Counted from the stretch's first letter, positions 1 through 9,687 are shown. The stretch: 64,000 nucleotides of DNA from an uncultured Sutterella sp. (GCA_902463725.1 CABQGK010000001.1:124001-188000); one strand, 5' to 3'. The notes: generated by a model not told the origin, from the letters alone. Made by a program: numbers and translations.

Positions 1-201
1 ACGCAGCTCTTGGTGATGGCCGCCACTGACCTTGAAGAGTGGCAGATGGCTGCCAACGCCGTTGAAACGCTTTTGGGGAGCATGAACCCCGAGAGCCCCT
101 CCTACATGGAGGCGCGTGAGATGCTCGATCGACTGCGTAGCATTGAGCAGCGCGCCGCCCAAGCAAAAGTCAAGCGCGAAAAAGAGAAGGCTTCTGAGTA
201 G
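1..201 (+). CDS. C-terminal fragment of a hypothetical protein (5' end outside window)
   Basis: Reading frame 1 is open from the first base to a TAG at 199-201, so the real start lies upstream. The 66 visible residues are helical and charged (EWQMAANAVETLLGSM, then REMLDRLRSIEQRAAQ) and end in a Lys/Glu-rich tail, suggesting a coiled or helical C-terminus. An internal ATG at 10 could be a start but has no convincing ribosome binding site. I do not recognise the family. It converges on the minus-strand DUF1266-like gene, with a hairpin between them. Confidence 0.55.
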   Translation, partial: TQLLVMAATDLEEWQMAANAVETLLGSMNPESPSYMEAREMLDRLRSIEQRAAQAKVKREKEKASE

Positions 202-214
202 TCTAACGAGGGGT

Positions 215-255
215 GGTGGGCGCTGGCGCTCTTTACGTGCTAGCAGGCGCCCACC
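215..255. terminator. Convergent intergenic hairpin
   Basis: A perfect 9-bp inverted repeat (GGTGGGCGC at 215-223, GCGCCCACC at 247-255) lies between two convergent genes. No T-run follows on either strand, so it is only a possible bidirectional or factor-assisted terminator. Confidence 0.4.
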
Positions 256-262
256 TCGCGCA

Positions 263-1081
263 TTAGAGGCGCGTTGGGACTGAGAGTGGCGGCTCACCGT
301 CGGTGAATTCAGGCCAGCTCAACGTTTGCCACTGCTCGGTGAGCGAAGCTCTCAGAAACGCGGCGTCACGCTCTAGTGTGAGCGTGAGTTCGGCGCCCTC
401 CTCTTGTGCGAGTACAAAAAGCCGCGCGCGCAGTAGCGCTGCGGCAAAGCTACCCCAATTCTCAAAGCGAACTGCGGCCTCGGTCACACAGCGTGCTTCG
501 TAGCGCTCGGCCGCAGCGACGGTAAGCACGCCCGCCTCGATAGCGAGCATCAAGAGCGCGGCCGCATCAGAGAGCTCGAGCGCGCGTAGGCGGCTCCAGT
601 CATCGCTCTCTCGAAACGCGTCGACCACCATACGGCGCCGCGTCATGGCGCGAGCGGCTTCTCGATCCGAGGCGCTTGGTTGAAAGCCACTCCAACCAAA
701 GGTATTTTCGTCAGTGAGTAGCTTACGCACGTTGGCCGCGTTGGTGAGCTTACGGTAAAGCCGTGTGATGGGGTTACCCTCGGTAATGTGCAGAAACTGT
801 TCACGAAAGTCCGTGGGTGACATAATCCCAAGCTCTGTTGAGAGCGTATGCAGGACTTCGTACTCAGGGAGCGGTGCGTCGGGGTTAAAGCCCTTTGTGT
901 AGAGCGAAAAGCGCGCGAGCGCCTTCGCACACGCATGCCAAGGAAACTGTGCCCAAGGTGCATTCACAGGCGTGCGGCCTAGTTTGCCTAGTTCTGCTTC
1001 AAGCGCGAGGCAACGCTCTATGGCGTCGGCTAAATCGGCCGAGGGCATTAGCAGCTCGAGAGGGCTTTCTTCGTCAAACAT
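263..1081 (-). CDS. DUF1266-like protein, divergent
   Basis: 272-residue soluble protein without signal peptide or membrane segment. The C-terminal half carries the DUF1266 pattern: an L-x-ALELSDAAALLMLAIEAG helix in place of the usual AWDLxRAVxL, then a second helical segment and ENWGSFAAALLRARLF, matching the W-x-x-(L/F)-A-x-x-x-x-x-R block. The same order appears in the clearer DUF1266 gene at 35578-36297. Function is unknown. It starts 27 bp after the rlhA stop and is probably the last gene of that transcript. The family call rests on pattern only. Confidence 0.6.
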   Translation of the reverse strand: MFDEESPLELLMPSADLADAIERCLALEAELGKLGRTPVNAPWAQFPWHACAKALARFSLYTKGFNPDAPLPEYEVLHTLSTELGIMSPTDFREQFLHITEGNPITRLYRKLTNAANVRKLLTDENTFGWSGFQPSASDREAARAMTRRRMVVDAFRESDDWSRLRALELSDAAALLMLAIEAGVLTVAAAERYEARCVTEAAVRFENWGSFAAALLRARLFVLAQEEGAELTLTLERDAAFLRASLTEQWQTLSWPEFTDGEPPLSVPTRL

Positions 1082-1108
1082 AGGTGTCTCTTCTCAGCAG
1101 GTTGGGAC

Positions 1109-3046
1109 TTAGTGTTGAGCGCTATGTAGTGTCATTTCGCACGGCGTGGCCTTGCAGTGAAAGACCGCACGGAATCGGTCACCAGCGCTGTCGGTGAGGA
1201 TCAGGTCATCGGGGCGAAAGAGTGCACGGTCATGCGCTTGTAGCAACTCAGGAAACGCTTTGAGCATTTTCGGGCACAGTTTGAGCGTAGCACGGATACA
1301 GTGGCGACAGGTCATGAGCGCCGCATCCTTGACGGGTACTAGCTCAAACGCGGGTGCTAGCACCCGAGCACCATGCTGCTCGTAAAAGGCTTGTGCTCGC
1401 GCGTTAGCCACGTTGGCTCGGTAGTCCACAAAGCGTGATGGAAAGGGGGCGGTGGCATTGACGGGAGCACGCTTCGTTGGAGGAAGCGCCGCCGCGAGCG
1501 CCGCATCGAGCGCTAAGCACGCTTGGCGACGCAATTCGTTTGCGAGCGAGGCGGGCACAAAGGCGTTGAGCGCCTCATCGAGCTCGAGATCCGCTGGTGC
1601 GAGCGCATAGCGTGTCTCGCCCATTTTGAGCAGATTATTGATGAGGGTATCACGGTTGCGCGTGGCATCTTTTGGGGGCTCGTGCGCAAAGGCTATGCTC
1701 GCGCTCGCTTCGGCGACGCGCGCACCTCTGTTGTCAAGCGCCGCAAGATGAAGAGTGAAACCCTCTTGAGAAAGCGCAAAGCGCGCGGCGATCGGAATGC
1801 GCCGCGTAGCAGTCTCGCCGCTTAATACCTTCATAAAGGCCTGATCGCGGTTACGTAGCAGTAGCGAGCCGCGCGTGAGACCCGTGGGGATTTCACGCCG
1901 CCTCAGGATGAGCTTGAGCCGTCCATGTGCCGCCGCATCAATACGGTTAACTGCGAGCCCACTGAGCTCGCCATGGTCATCGAAATAGGTGAAGCCGTCG
2001 CCATTTTTGAGCACAATGCCCGCTGCGGGCTTTAGCGTGATGACGCCAGGCTGAATCTCTTGCACCACCCCCACGGGCTGCCCAGCGTTTTTAGGCGTGC
2101 TGAGTTCAACGAGCTCATAGGGCTTATCGTATTGACGTCCGTGAATGAAGTAGTCGGTCGCGCCGCGGTTAAAGCTCTTTTCAGGCTCGGGTGTAAAGCG
2201 CAGTTCACTCTTACCAAGCGAGGCACGTGTGAGTTCAGGGTGCGCGGCGAGTATCGCATCAAGCTTTTGACGGTAGTAGGCGGTGATGTTTTTGACGTAG
2301 AGCACGTCCTTCAGACGCCCTTCAATTTTGAACGTACTCACCCCCGCGGCAATCATCGCCTCAAGATTGTCGCTTTGGTTGTTGTCTTTGAGTGAGAGGA
2401 CATGCGAATTTTTCGCCAAGACTTGCCCATCAAGCGTTTCCACATCATAGGGGAGACGACAGAACTGCGCGCATTCACCCCGGTTGGCGCTACGCCCCGT
2501 CATGGCTTGAGAGATGTAGCATTGCCCCGAGTAGCTGACGCAGAGCGCACCGTGAATGAACGCTTCAATGCGAGCGGTTTTGAGCGCAGCGCGCGTGGTC
2601 GCAATGTCCTCGAGCGACATTTCACGGGCGAGCACCACCTGAGAAAATCCCACGGCTTCCAAAAAAGCTGCCTTCTCAGGCGTGCGAATATCGCACTGCG
2701 TCGATGCGTGCAATTCCACGTCGGGCATGGGGCCCATCAGTAGCCCCATATCTTGCAGGATTAACGCATCGACCCCTGCGTCGGCCGCGGCAAAGGCGAT
2801 GCGACGCGCCTCTTCGAGCTCAGCATCGGTAAAGAGCGTGTTGAGCGCCATGAAGGCGCGCGCGCCATAGCGGTGCGCGTACTCAGTGAGTTTAGCAATA
2901 TCATCGAGCGAGTTACCTGCCGCATGACGCGCGCCAAAGGCTGGCCCCCCAATATAGACAGCATCCGCTCCATGGTCGATCGCGGCGATGCCGATGGTTG
3001 CGTCGCGCGCTGGGGCGAGCAGTTCAAGGTCGTGATGCCCGATCAT
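1109..3046 (-). CDS. rlhA: U32-family 23S rRNA C2501 hydroxylation protein RlhA
   Basis: 645 residues, close to E. coli RlhA (YdcP, about 650). RlhA is needed for hydroxylation of 23S rRNA C2501 and works with prephenate and an iron-sulfur cluster. The N-terminal barrel begins LELLAPARD. The U32 signature EAFIHGALCVSYSGQC covers residues 161-176. Cys169, Cys176, Cys192 and Cys196 are spaced like the family's conserved cysteines. The C-terminal third is the collagenase-like extension typical of this subgroup and ends with a cysteine-rich segment. Its ATG overlaps the ankyrin gene stop as ATGA (3043-3046), so translation is probably coupled. The old label 'peptidase U32' is unlikely to describe its job. 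Confidence 0.88.
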   Translation of the reverse strand: MIGHHDLELLAPARDATIGIAAIDHGADAVYIGGPAFGARHAAGNSLDDIAKLTEYAHRYGARAFMALNTLFTDAELEEARRIAFAAADAGVDALILQDMGLLMGPMPDVELHASTQCDIRTPEKAAFLEAVGFSQVVLAREMSLEDIATTRAALKTARIEAFIHGALCVSYSGQCYISQAMTGRSANRGECAQFCRLPYDVETLDGQVLAKNSHVLSLKDNNQSDNLEAMIAAGVSTFKIEGRLKDVLYVKNITAYYRQKLDAILAAHPELTRASLGKSELRFTPEPEKSFNRGATDYFIHGRQYDKPYELVELSTPKNAGQPVGVVQEIQPGVITLKPAAGIVLKNGDGFTYFDDHGELSGLAVNRIDAAAHGRLKLILRRREIPTGLTRGSLLLRNRDQAFMKVLSGETATRRIPIAARFALSQEGFTLHLAALDNRGARVAEASASIAFAHEPPKDATRNRDTLINNLLKMGETRYALAPADLELDEALNAFVPASLANELRRQACLALDAALAAALPPTKRAPVNATAPFPSRFVDYRANVANARAQAFYEQHGARVLAPAFELVPVKDAALMTCRHCIRATLKLCPKMLKAFPELLQAHDRALFRPDDLILTDSAGDRFRAVFHCKATPCEMTLHSAQH

Positions 3047-3855
3047 GGCGTTTGACGGTTTTGTTTGATGAAGTCAGAAAAGCTCTGCGTAATGCCGTAA
3101 CGCTCTGGGTTCTTGGGCCCAATCTGCGCGCAACGCTCGATCTTGAGGAAGTCGGCAAGCGTATCGTCGCCAGCGGCACGGGCAAAGCTCGCGGCACTCG
3201 ACTGATTGTCGGTGCAGTAGTCGCGATAGGCCCCCGCACGCAGTAGCACTTTCACCGCTTCGCGATTCGGACGGCGTGCCGCCATCATGAGCGGGGTCAC
3301 GCCAGCGCTCGTTTGCGCATTGACATCCGCGCCTGCTTTGAGCAACCGCTCAATGAGCGGCACATTGGCTTCGGTGGCGGCGTAGTGCAAAGGGGTCCAG
3401 CCCTTATCAAGGTTGACGTGCGCGCCGCGCTTGAGGAGCTCCTCAACGTCGTCAGCGCGATTTTTGATCACCGCCATCATGAGTGGCGTTTCACCATAGG
3501 CGTTGGGCATATTCACGTCGATGAGTTCATTTTTGAGAAGCTCCTCGACCACGTGCCAGCTATCCGAGCGGTACGCAAAGGTGAGCAACGTATCTTTGTT
3601 TGGGAGCGTGAGATTGGGGTTCATCCCCTTGGCAATAATGCTGCGCACCGTGTTGACATCACCAATCATCACGGCTTGTTGGATGCGGGAGACGTTTTTC
3701 CCCATCTCGTTAAGCTCTTCTTGGCTGATCACGGTACCATCGGGCCCTGTCAGTTGAGTGCGCTGCTCGGCGCTAGCGTCTTCGGGCAGGGCCGCGATCG
3801 CGGTGGCAGAAAGAAGTGAGCCCGCCAAGAGGGCGAGCGCAAACGCGTGTTTCAT
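3043..3855 (-). CDS. Secreted ankyrin-repeat protein
   Basis: 270 residues from the ATG at 3855, chosen because it begins a signal peptide (MKHAFALALLAGSLLS...AIAA) and has GGAG 9 bases upstream; the frame is open further upstream but that part has no signal features. After about 50 residues come four or five ankyrin repeats, seen as DVNMPNAYGETPLMMAV, DKGWTPLHYAATEANV and DVNAQTSAGVTPLMMAARR. The protein is predicted periplasmic. Ankyrin repeats bind other proteins; the partner is unknown. It lies between tatD and rlhA on the same strand and overlaps rlhA by 4 bp. Confidence 0.82.
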   Translation of the reverse strand: MKHAFALALLAGSLLSATAIAALPEDASAEQRTQLTGPDGTVISQEELNEMGKNVSRIQQAVMIGDVNTVRSIIAKGMNPNLTLPNKDTLLTFAYRSDSWHVVEELLKNELIDVNMPNAYGETPLMMAVIKNRADDVEELLKRGAHVNLDKGWTPLHYAATEANVPLIERLLKAGADVNAQTSAGVTPLMMAARRPNREAVKVLLRAGAYRDYCTDNQSSAASFARAAGDDTLADFLKIERCAQIGPKNPERYGITQSFSDFIKQNRQTP

Positions 3856-3949
3856 GAATCGGCTCCAAAAGCTTGGGCAGTAGTGCTTGCGCTGTGCTGC
3901 CCGTGAGCAGCGTGTGTAGCGTACAAGTGGACTGCCCGTATGAGTACGG

Positions 3950-4762
3950 TTAGGTAAGCGCAATCGGCAGACGGAAGAAGTCGATGGCGGTTTGTGTCGT
4001 CACGCGCGCCACTTCTTCAATGTCGATGCCGTGCACTTCAGCAGCAGTTCGTGCAATGTGCGGTACGAAGGCGGGCTCACAGCGTCGGCCGCGTAGCGGC
4101 ACCGGTGCCATATAGGGCGAATCTGTCTCGAGCATAAATTTCCCTAGTGGGAGTCCCGCGCAGACTGCACGCAGTGCATCGTTGCGCTTAAAGGTGAGCG
4201 AGCCCGTAAAGCTAACGAGGCCACCTGCATCGATAGCGCGCAACGCGCACGCTAGCGTATGCGAGTAGCAGTGCATCACAAAGCCCATGTCGCCTGCGTG
4301 CATCTCTTCGAGAATATCGAGTGCCTCGGGTTCGCTATCGCGAGCATGAATGACCAAGGGCTTACCGAGAATGCGCGCGGCTTCAATGTGCATGCGGAAG
4401 CGGCGTCGTTGCCACTCGAGCGGCTCTTTGCACCAGTAAAAGTCTAGCCCAGTCTCGCCTACGGCTACGATAGAAGGGTGAGAGCAGTGGTGAACAATCG
4501 TTTCGAGCGTGGTTTCGGGGGCGTCTTCAAACTCGGGGTGTAGCCCCCAAGCACCAAAGATCACATCAGGGTGTGCGGCAGCAAGCTCGAGCACTTTGGG
4601 GTAGTCGTCTTCATCACAGCCAATGACCACGCTCGCGCAGACATTGGCAGCTTGCATTCTGGCGACGACGGCATCACGATCCTCGTCGAAGTCGCTCGCT
4701 TCGATGTGAGAGTGCGAGTCGATGAGCGGTGTTTTTGTGAGCGCTAGTGTTTCTTGCGTCAT
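3950..4762 (-). CDS. TatD-family metal-dependent hydrolase (DNase)
   Basis: 270 residues, the usual size of TatD-type amidohydrolases. Metal-site motifs are in order: DSHSHIE (15-21, HxH), GETGLDFY, VIHARD, MHCYSH and LETDSPY. Members of the family are Mg-dependent 3'-5' exonucleases or deoxyribonucleases in the cytoplasm. YcfH/YjjV/TatD paralogs cannot be separated from sequence alone, so no gene symbol is assigned. It starts 12 bp after the stop of the large permease gene and is probably co-transcribed with the downstream ankyrin gene. Confidence 0.85.
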   Translation of the reverse strand: MTQETLALTKTPLIDSHSHIEASDFDEDRDAVVARMQAANVCASVVIGCDEDDYPKVLELAAAHPDVIFGAWGLHPEFEDAPETTLETIVHHCSHPSIVAVGETGLDFYWCKEPLEWQRRRFRMHIEAARILGKPLVIHARDSEPEALDILEEMHAGDMGFVMHCYSHTLACALRAIDAGGLVSFTGSLTFKRNDALRAVCAGLPLGKFMLETDSPYMAPVPLRGRRCEPAFVPHIARTAAEVHGIDIEEVARVTTQTAIDFFRLPIALT

Positions 4763-4774
4763 AAAAATTGTTGG

Positions 4775-7177
4775 TTAATCAGGAGTTTGCGTGCATTTTG
4801 CACGGTAGCGCGCCCAAAGTCCAGCAAGCAGCAGGTAGATCAGTGCCTGTAGCGCGAGCTCAAGGAGCATGGGAGCCACTGTGCCAAGTGCCGCCCCGTC
4901 CTGAGAGAGCGCCACGATGGCGCGAATCCCGGGCGTGGAGGGTAGCAGATGCGCGAACCCCGCGACAAAGGGGTGCTCAATATTGCTCGCTGGCCAAATC
5001 GCTCCTGAGATAAAGACAGCGGGGGCAGAGACCATCACAATGCCTTGCGTGCTATAGCGGTTTGTACCGATCAGAAGTGCCACAAAGAGTGAGAAAGCAC
5101 AGACATCAAGCGCATAAAGCGCGCCAGCAGCCAGCACCCCAAACGCGTTACCCATGGAGCCGTACTCATTGAACCAGAAGTCAAACCCCTGCATATAGCC
5201 AAACCAGAGCAGGGCGAGCGCCCAGAAGGACGTGAGGAGCGCGGAGCCACGCCGCACGGGCCAGCGTAGAACCTCTTTGATAAAGGGTGCCGTGGCGGGT
5301 GTTTCGAGCCAAGCTCCCACACTGAACGTTATCAGCATGAGCATGATGGCTTGCAGAATCACTGGGGCCACCACGGGTACGGTGTAGTTACCGTAGCCGC
5401 CGATTTCGTTAAAGCGGTAGAAGATCTCCAGATCAGGCATGGCAAGGCGTGACTGTTGCGCGAGCAGCGCCGGCGGCGTATTGGCGAGGTAGACCTCGGC
5501 AGCATCGAGCTTGCGCTCTGCGTCAGTGATCACCCCGCTGATGGCGCTCTGCACGGCACGCCCCTTAACGGGGAAAGCGCCGCTGGCGCGAACATGAATG
5601 GAGCTATTTTCCCCTCGCGCGAGCGAGCGCTCAAAGTCATGGGGGATCGTTACGACGACGCTTGCACGCTCACGCTGGTAGAGATCCCACGCTTCGGCGG
5701 AGTTCTGCACAATGGCGGTGATATCGACCGTGGGAGAGGCGTCAAGCGCGTTGATAAAGTTACGCGAGGCGCTACTGTGATCGAGGTCGAGCACGGCTGT
5801 GGGGATATGCTCAATTTGCTGATTGCTGTAGGGCCAAGCGTAAAAAACAAGATAGAAAGCGACGGCAACGAGTGCCACGACGAGCGTATCGCGTGAGAAG
5901 GCGTATTTTTTGCTTGCTGCAGCAAAAACCTGCCACCAGCCCCATCCTGCCGTTTTATGGCGTATCTGGGCTTCAGCTAAGGGCGCCCCAGCGGCTACAG
6001 CAGACTCTTGTGCTGCCCAACGATGCATGCGCCAACTTAAAATGGACAAGCCCGCTGTGCCTGCAATGAGAATAAAGAGCGCGAGTTTGCCAATGTTCGT
6101 TAGCACGTGATCCACGGGAGATCCGAGCGCCATGCATTCGCCTTGGATCGCAAGGTAGTGCGTAAGCGGCAGCAGTTTCCCAAAGAACGCAGCCCCTGGC
6201 GTCATCGACTCAAAGGGGTAGGAAAAAGCGGTAAAGGGGAAGGTCGGCGCGAAAATCGCCACCACGCCCGTGAGCGCAAGCACCCACGTTAGCGAGAGCG
6301 AGGCAACGAGCATCACGACGGCAGCCGTGGCGCCCATGAGGGTGACCCCTGCAACGAGCCAAAGCGCGATGGAGCCCGCAGAGAGCCACCCCTCTAGACC
6401 GGCAAACCAAGCCACCCATGCCGAAATGAGTAGCGAGTAAAGCGCCACCCAGGGTAGCGCTTTACCTAAAATCGCAGCGCTCGGGGCGTAGCGCGCCTGG
6501 GCGAGCAACTCGCGCACACCACCATCGCGCCACTCTCGAACCAGTACACCGGCGAGAGTAATGGCGAGTCCAAGAACCAGCAGTCCAGGCACGAGTGTGG
6601 CAAGCAGATAGCGGTTGAAATTAAAGGCGGTGTTTCCTTCAAAGTACACATCGGGCTCTTCGATGCGCAGGTTTCGAGCATTCGCGTCGAGCGTGCCTTG
6701 GCGTAACTTTGTGATGGCGCGAGCCGCGTGAGCGCGCTTGAGCTCCGCCACCGCGAGCTTAAGATCCACTTCGAGAATGGTGCCGATGGCGTAGTAGCTC
6801 TTATTGATAGAAATCCGTACGGGCTCGCCGCGCGCGGCAGCCGCTTCGCGAGAGAAATTCGTCGGAATCACAATGCTCGCGTAGACGCTACCGGCCTTGA
6901 GCGCTCCGTCTGCGGCCCCGCTACTCGGGTAAGAAACCAGTGAGATAGAGGGAATCGCATCAAAGGCTGCGACCGTCTCCCGTGCACTAGGTCCTGCATC
7001 GAGGTTAACGAGCGCGACGGGTAGCCGCTGCATGAGGCCCGTGCCAAACATCAACGCTACGAGTGTGACCCAAAATAGCGGCAATACGATGCCCGTGATC
7101 CATTCGAGCGGTCGCTCGGCCCAGCCCTGAACTTCACGCTTTGCGATTTCCCACAGTGAGAGCCACCAAAGAAGCAT
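4775..7177 (-). CDS. Tandem-fused ABC-2 type permease (two units in one chain)
   Basis: 800 residues, about twice a YhhJ/YbhS-type ABC-2 permease. The first unit (about 1-390) begins with a membrane helix, a large periplasmic domain (PVALVNLDAG...YASIVIPTNF) and a block of helices. The plan repeats from about residue 420, with TAVLDLDHSSASRNFINALD and ASVVVTIPHDFERSL. Each unit has about six membrane segments, so the chain could form a complete membrane dimer by itself. Upstream on the same transcript are an HlyD-like adaptor and a TolC-like protein, indicating tripartite export. No ATP-binding subunit is encoded in this run. Substrate unknown. Confidence 0.8.
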   Translation of the reverse strand: MLLWWLSLWEIAKREVQGWAERPLEWITGIVLPLFWVTLVALMFGTGLMQRLPVALVNLDAGPSARETVAAFDAIPSISLVSYPSSGAADGALKAGSVYASIVIPTNFSREAAAARGEPVRISINKSYYAIGTILEVDLKLAVAELKRAHAARAITKLRQGTLDANARNLRIEEPDVYFEGNTAFNFNRYLLATLVPGLLVLGLAITLAGVLVREWRDGGVRELLAQARYAPSAAILGKALPWVALYSLLISAWVAWFAGLEGWLSAGSIALWLVAGVTLMGATAAVVMLVASLSLTWVLALTGVVAIFAPTFPFTAFSYPFESMTPGAAFFGKLLPLTHYLAIQGECMALGSPVDHVLTNIGKLALFILIAGTAGLSILSWRMHRWAAQESAVAAGAPLAEAQIRHKTAGWGWWQVFAAASKKYAFSRDTLVVALVAVAFYLVFYAWPYSNQQIEHIPTAVLDLDHSSASRNFINALDASPTVDITAIVQNSAEAWDLYQRERASVVVTIPHDFERSLARGENSSIHVRASGAFPVKGRAVQSAISGVITDAERKLDAAEVYLANTPPALLAQQSRLAMPDLEIFYRFNEIGGYGNYTVPVVAPVILQAIMLMLITFSVGAWLETPATAPFIKEVLRWPVRRGSALLTSFWALALLWFGYMQGFDFWFNEYGSMGNAFGVLAAGALYALDVCAFSLFVALLIGTNRYSTQGIVMVSAPAVFISGAIWPASNIEHPFVAGFAHLLPSTPGIRAIVALSQDGAALGTVAPMLLELALQALIYLLLAGLWARYRAKCTQTPD

Positions 7178-7194
7178 AGTGCGCCCCGTGAGCC

Positions 7195-8217
7195 TTAGTG
7201 CAGGTTCGCTGTATCGACAATGGCACTCATCCCGGGGCGCATCCCCTCAACGGGCGCAGTGGGGCGAGCGCGCACTTCAAAGCTCCGTAGGTCGTAGCCA
7301 GAATTCTGTCGCGTCGCACGCCACGTGGCGTAGCTGCCGCGCGGATTGAGCCAGTAAACCTCGAGCGTGACGTTGCGCTTGAGCGCCGGTAGCCATGCGT
7401 TGAGCTTGGTGCCTTTGCTGAGCGAAGCGAGTTCTTCTTCACGCACATTAAAGGTGACCCATTGATCGTTGAGGTCCGTGAGCATGATGATGGGGAAGCC
7501 CGCAGGGATCACTTCGCCCGTCTGCATCACAAGGCGGGTGACTTCGCCTGCCACGGGGCTCTTCACGAGTCCCTCGCCCGCGAGACTTTCCACCTCGGAG
7601 ACGCCGCCCGCAGCTTGTGCAACGAGCGCTTTGGCAGCGGCTTTTTCTTCTTTGCGAGCCCCTTCGCGAACGGCGGAGAGTTTGGCAGCGGCCGCCGTAG
7701 TGATCTCACGCGCGGCAGCGAGCTGTGCGCTCACTTCGTCATGGCGTTGTGCGGAAATGAGCCCTTCGCGATAGAGGGCGTCCACGCGGTTAAAGGATTT
7801 CTGCGCAAGGGTGAGGGCGGCACGCGCACGTTCATAGTCCGCCTCAGCAGCTTCTTTTTCCTGAATGCGCGCGCCCGTATTGGCCATATCCTCTTTGGCT
7901 TGGGCGGCTTGCTCTTGTGCACGGACTTGCGCGAGTTTGGCACTAATTTCGGGGATGGCAATTTCAGCCACCAAGTCGCCAGGTTTCACAACATCGCCCT
8001 CGTGCACGTTCAGTCGCACGAGGCGCCCAGGGATTTTCGCTGATACGGATACCGTGGTTGCATCGACCATCCCTTGTAGCGGCACGGGGGCTGGGTGCAA
8101 GCTCTGCCAAATGCCCCAGCCAATAAAACCGAGGATGCCGAGTGTGACGACGCTACCGATGACAAGCGGCGTCTTGGAAGGGGAGGAAAGGCTATTTTGC
8201 GTCTCAGAGGTAGTCAT
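7195..8217 (-). CDS. HlyD/EmrA-type membrane fusion protein
   Basis: 340 residues: a short N-terminus, one membrane helix (PLVIGSVVTLGILGFIGWGI), a barrel-sandwich half (VSAKIPGRLVRLNVHEGDVV), a long Ala/Glu-rich coiled-coil hairpin (about 85-205), then the second lipoyl half (VKSPVAGEVTRLV) and a C-terminal beta domain ending in EGMRPGMSAIVD. It would span the periplasm between the permease and the TolC-like protein. It lies 18 bp after the outer-membrane gene and 17 bp before the permease gene, so this is one operon. Confidence 0.87.
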   Translation of the reverse strand: MTTSETQNSLSSPSKTPLVIGSVVTLGILGFIGWGIWQSLHPAPVPLQGMVDATTVSVSAKIPGRLVRLNVHEGDVVKPGDLVAEIAIPEISAKLAQVRAQEQAAQAKEDMANTGARIQEKEAAEADYERARAALTLAQKSFNRVDALYREGLISAQRHDEVSAQLAAAREITTAAAAKLSAVREGARKEEKAAAKALVAQAAGGVSEVESLAGEGLVKSPVAGEVTRLVMQTGEVIPAGFPIIMLTDLNDQWVTFNVREEELASLSKGTKLNAWLPALKRNVTLEVYWLNPRGSYATWRATRQNSGYDLRSFEVRARPTAPVEGMRPGMSAIVDTANLH

Positions 8218-8235
8218 AGCAGTAGATCGAATTTT

Positions 8236-9687
8236 TTAGTAAACAGCAACCGTATCGGGGCGGCTCAAAGTGTTCGGGAAGTCATCCATGACGCCCGCGG
8301 CGGCATGAAGCATCGCCCAACTGACAATGAATTGATAGGCAGCCACGCGGCGGCTGAGTTCTGCGGCAATCATCTGCGTGCGAGCAATATCAACGTCGTT
8401 GGCGGTGCTGAGCCCCTCACTGAAGGCCTTTTCGCGTAGACGGAGATTTTCGCTAGCAAGTGCCACGTTGCTTGCGCTCAGAAGATACTCATCTCGATAT
8501 TGGTTGGCTCTCAGAAAAGCCGTTTCGATGGCGGTACGAATTTGATTGACAGCTTCACTGCGCGCAGCGTCCGCGCTATCAACCAAATCTTGGGCAGCGG
8601 CCACTTTGGCAAAGCGATCACGGTCACTCCATAGCGTAAACGTCACCCCCACGCCAGCAATCCAATCGGGTTCGACCACCGAGAGATAATGCTTAATGAG
8701 GTTGCGCGAGCCAAAGGCGAACACCTTAGGTTTGAAGTCTGCCGTGGCTGCGCGCACGCCTTGATCGGCCTGTGCGCGTAGGCTGGTGATGCGCCGTAGC
8801 ACGGGTGAGTTGGCCATGGCACGATCCTGCCATGCGGAGAGGGTGCCAAGATCGCCCTTGAGAATGAAGAGGGGACTGCTGAGTGCGGGGACTGTATCGG
8901 CGCGTAACGTGTTGGCGAGCTCGCGCTCGGCAATGTCGAGATTGGTGCGAGCTTTTTTCAGTTCACGCTCTGCGGTGTCGCGTGCGACCTCAACCGCGAG
9001 GCGCTCGAGTTTGCTGATGAGTCCCTTCTGTTCAAATCGTTTAGCGCGTTTCAGCTCGTCTTCCTGATCGGCGAGCGCACTTGCGCGTAGTGCCTCAATG
9101 CTTTGCGCTAGCTGCACCCCCCAGTACTTGGCTACCAGCTCCGCGTCAAGGGTGCTGAGGCGAGCGTCGCGCTCAGCAAGCGTTTCGGTCACTTTTTCTG
9201 CGAGCACCGCCTTTTGCGCATCAATGAGACCACCAGTGTAGATGGGCCAAAGCGCATCGAGTGAGAGTCGCGGACCGTCGAGTTTGGTTTTGATGTCGAC
9301 AGTGAGGTTTGAGAGTCGTGACTGCGCGCCCGCTAGGGCTGGACCCAAAGCCTGCCGCATGGCAGCGGGGAGCTGCGCGAAACCTTGCCCGATGGCAGCG
9401 CCCACATTGCCCATCGCATCGCCCATGTCGAGCGAGATGTTTTTCGTGCCATAGATCTGCTTAAATGCGAGCTCAACGCGCGGCCCACCGAGCGAGCGTG
9501 CCGACTCTTGCTCGTGTTGCGCACGGGCTATGCGCGCGTTGTCCGAGCGAAGAATATCGGCTTTGTCGTGAAAGAGGGTGCGCGCCTCCTCGTAGCTAAG
9601 TGGCGCTTCGAGCAAGGTAGGCTTCTCTGCAGCACAGAGCGGCGCAACCGCGCCGAGCGCGAGGAGCAATAGGGAGAGTCTGAGCAT
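8236..9687 (-). CDS. TolC-family outer-membrane efflux protein
   Basis: 483 residues from the ATG at 9687. The frame is open well upstream, but the signal peptide MLRLSLLLLALGAVAPLCAA begins here. The body is Ala/Leu/Arg-rich with two long coiled-coil regions and an internal repeat typical of TolC (for example LSLDALWPIYTGGLIDAQKA and VTFTLWSDRDRFAKVAAAQD at equivalent places). It would form the trimeric outer-membrane duct for the adaptor and permease encoded downstream. The ribosome binding site is weak (AGAGAAA). Confidence 0.85.
   Translation of the reverse strand: MLRLSLLLLALGAVAPLCAAEKPTLLEAPLSYEEARTLFHDKADILRSDNARIARAQHEQESARSLGGPRVELAFKQIYGTKNISLDMGDAMGNVGAAIGQGFAQLPAAMRQALGPALAGAQSRLSNLTVDIKTKLDGPRLSLDALWPIYTGGLIDAQKAVLAEKVTETLAERDARLSTLDAELVAKYWGVQLAQSIEALRASALADQEDELKRAKRFEQKGLISKLERLAVEVARDTAERELKKARTNLDIAERELANTLRADTVPALSSPLFILKGDLGTLSAWQDRAMANSPVLRRITSLRAQADQGVRAATADFKPKVFAFGSRNLIKHYLSVVEPDWIAGVGVTFTLWSDRDRFAKVAAAQDLVDSADAARSEAVNQIRTAIETAFLRANQYRDEYLLSASNVALASENLRLREKAFSEGLSTANDVDIARTQMIAAELSRRVAAYQFIVSWAMLHAAAGVMDDFPNTLSRPDTVAVY

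Noticed and set aside
1109..3046. Protease or collagenase function for the U32 protein
   Set aside because: The full architecture matches RlhA, whose known role is rRNA hydroxylation; the peptidase label is historical.
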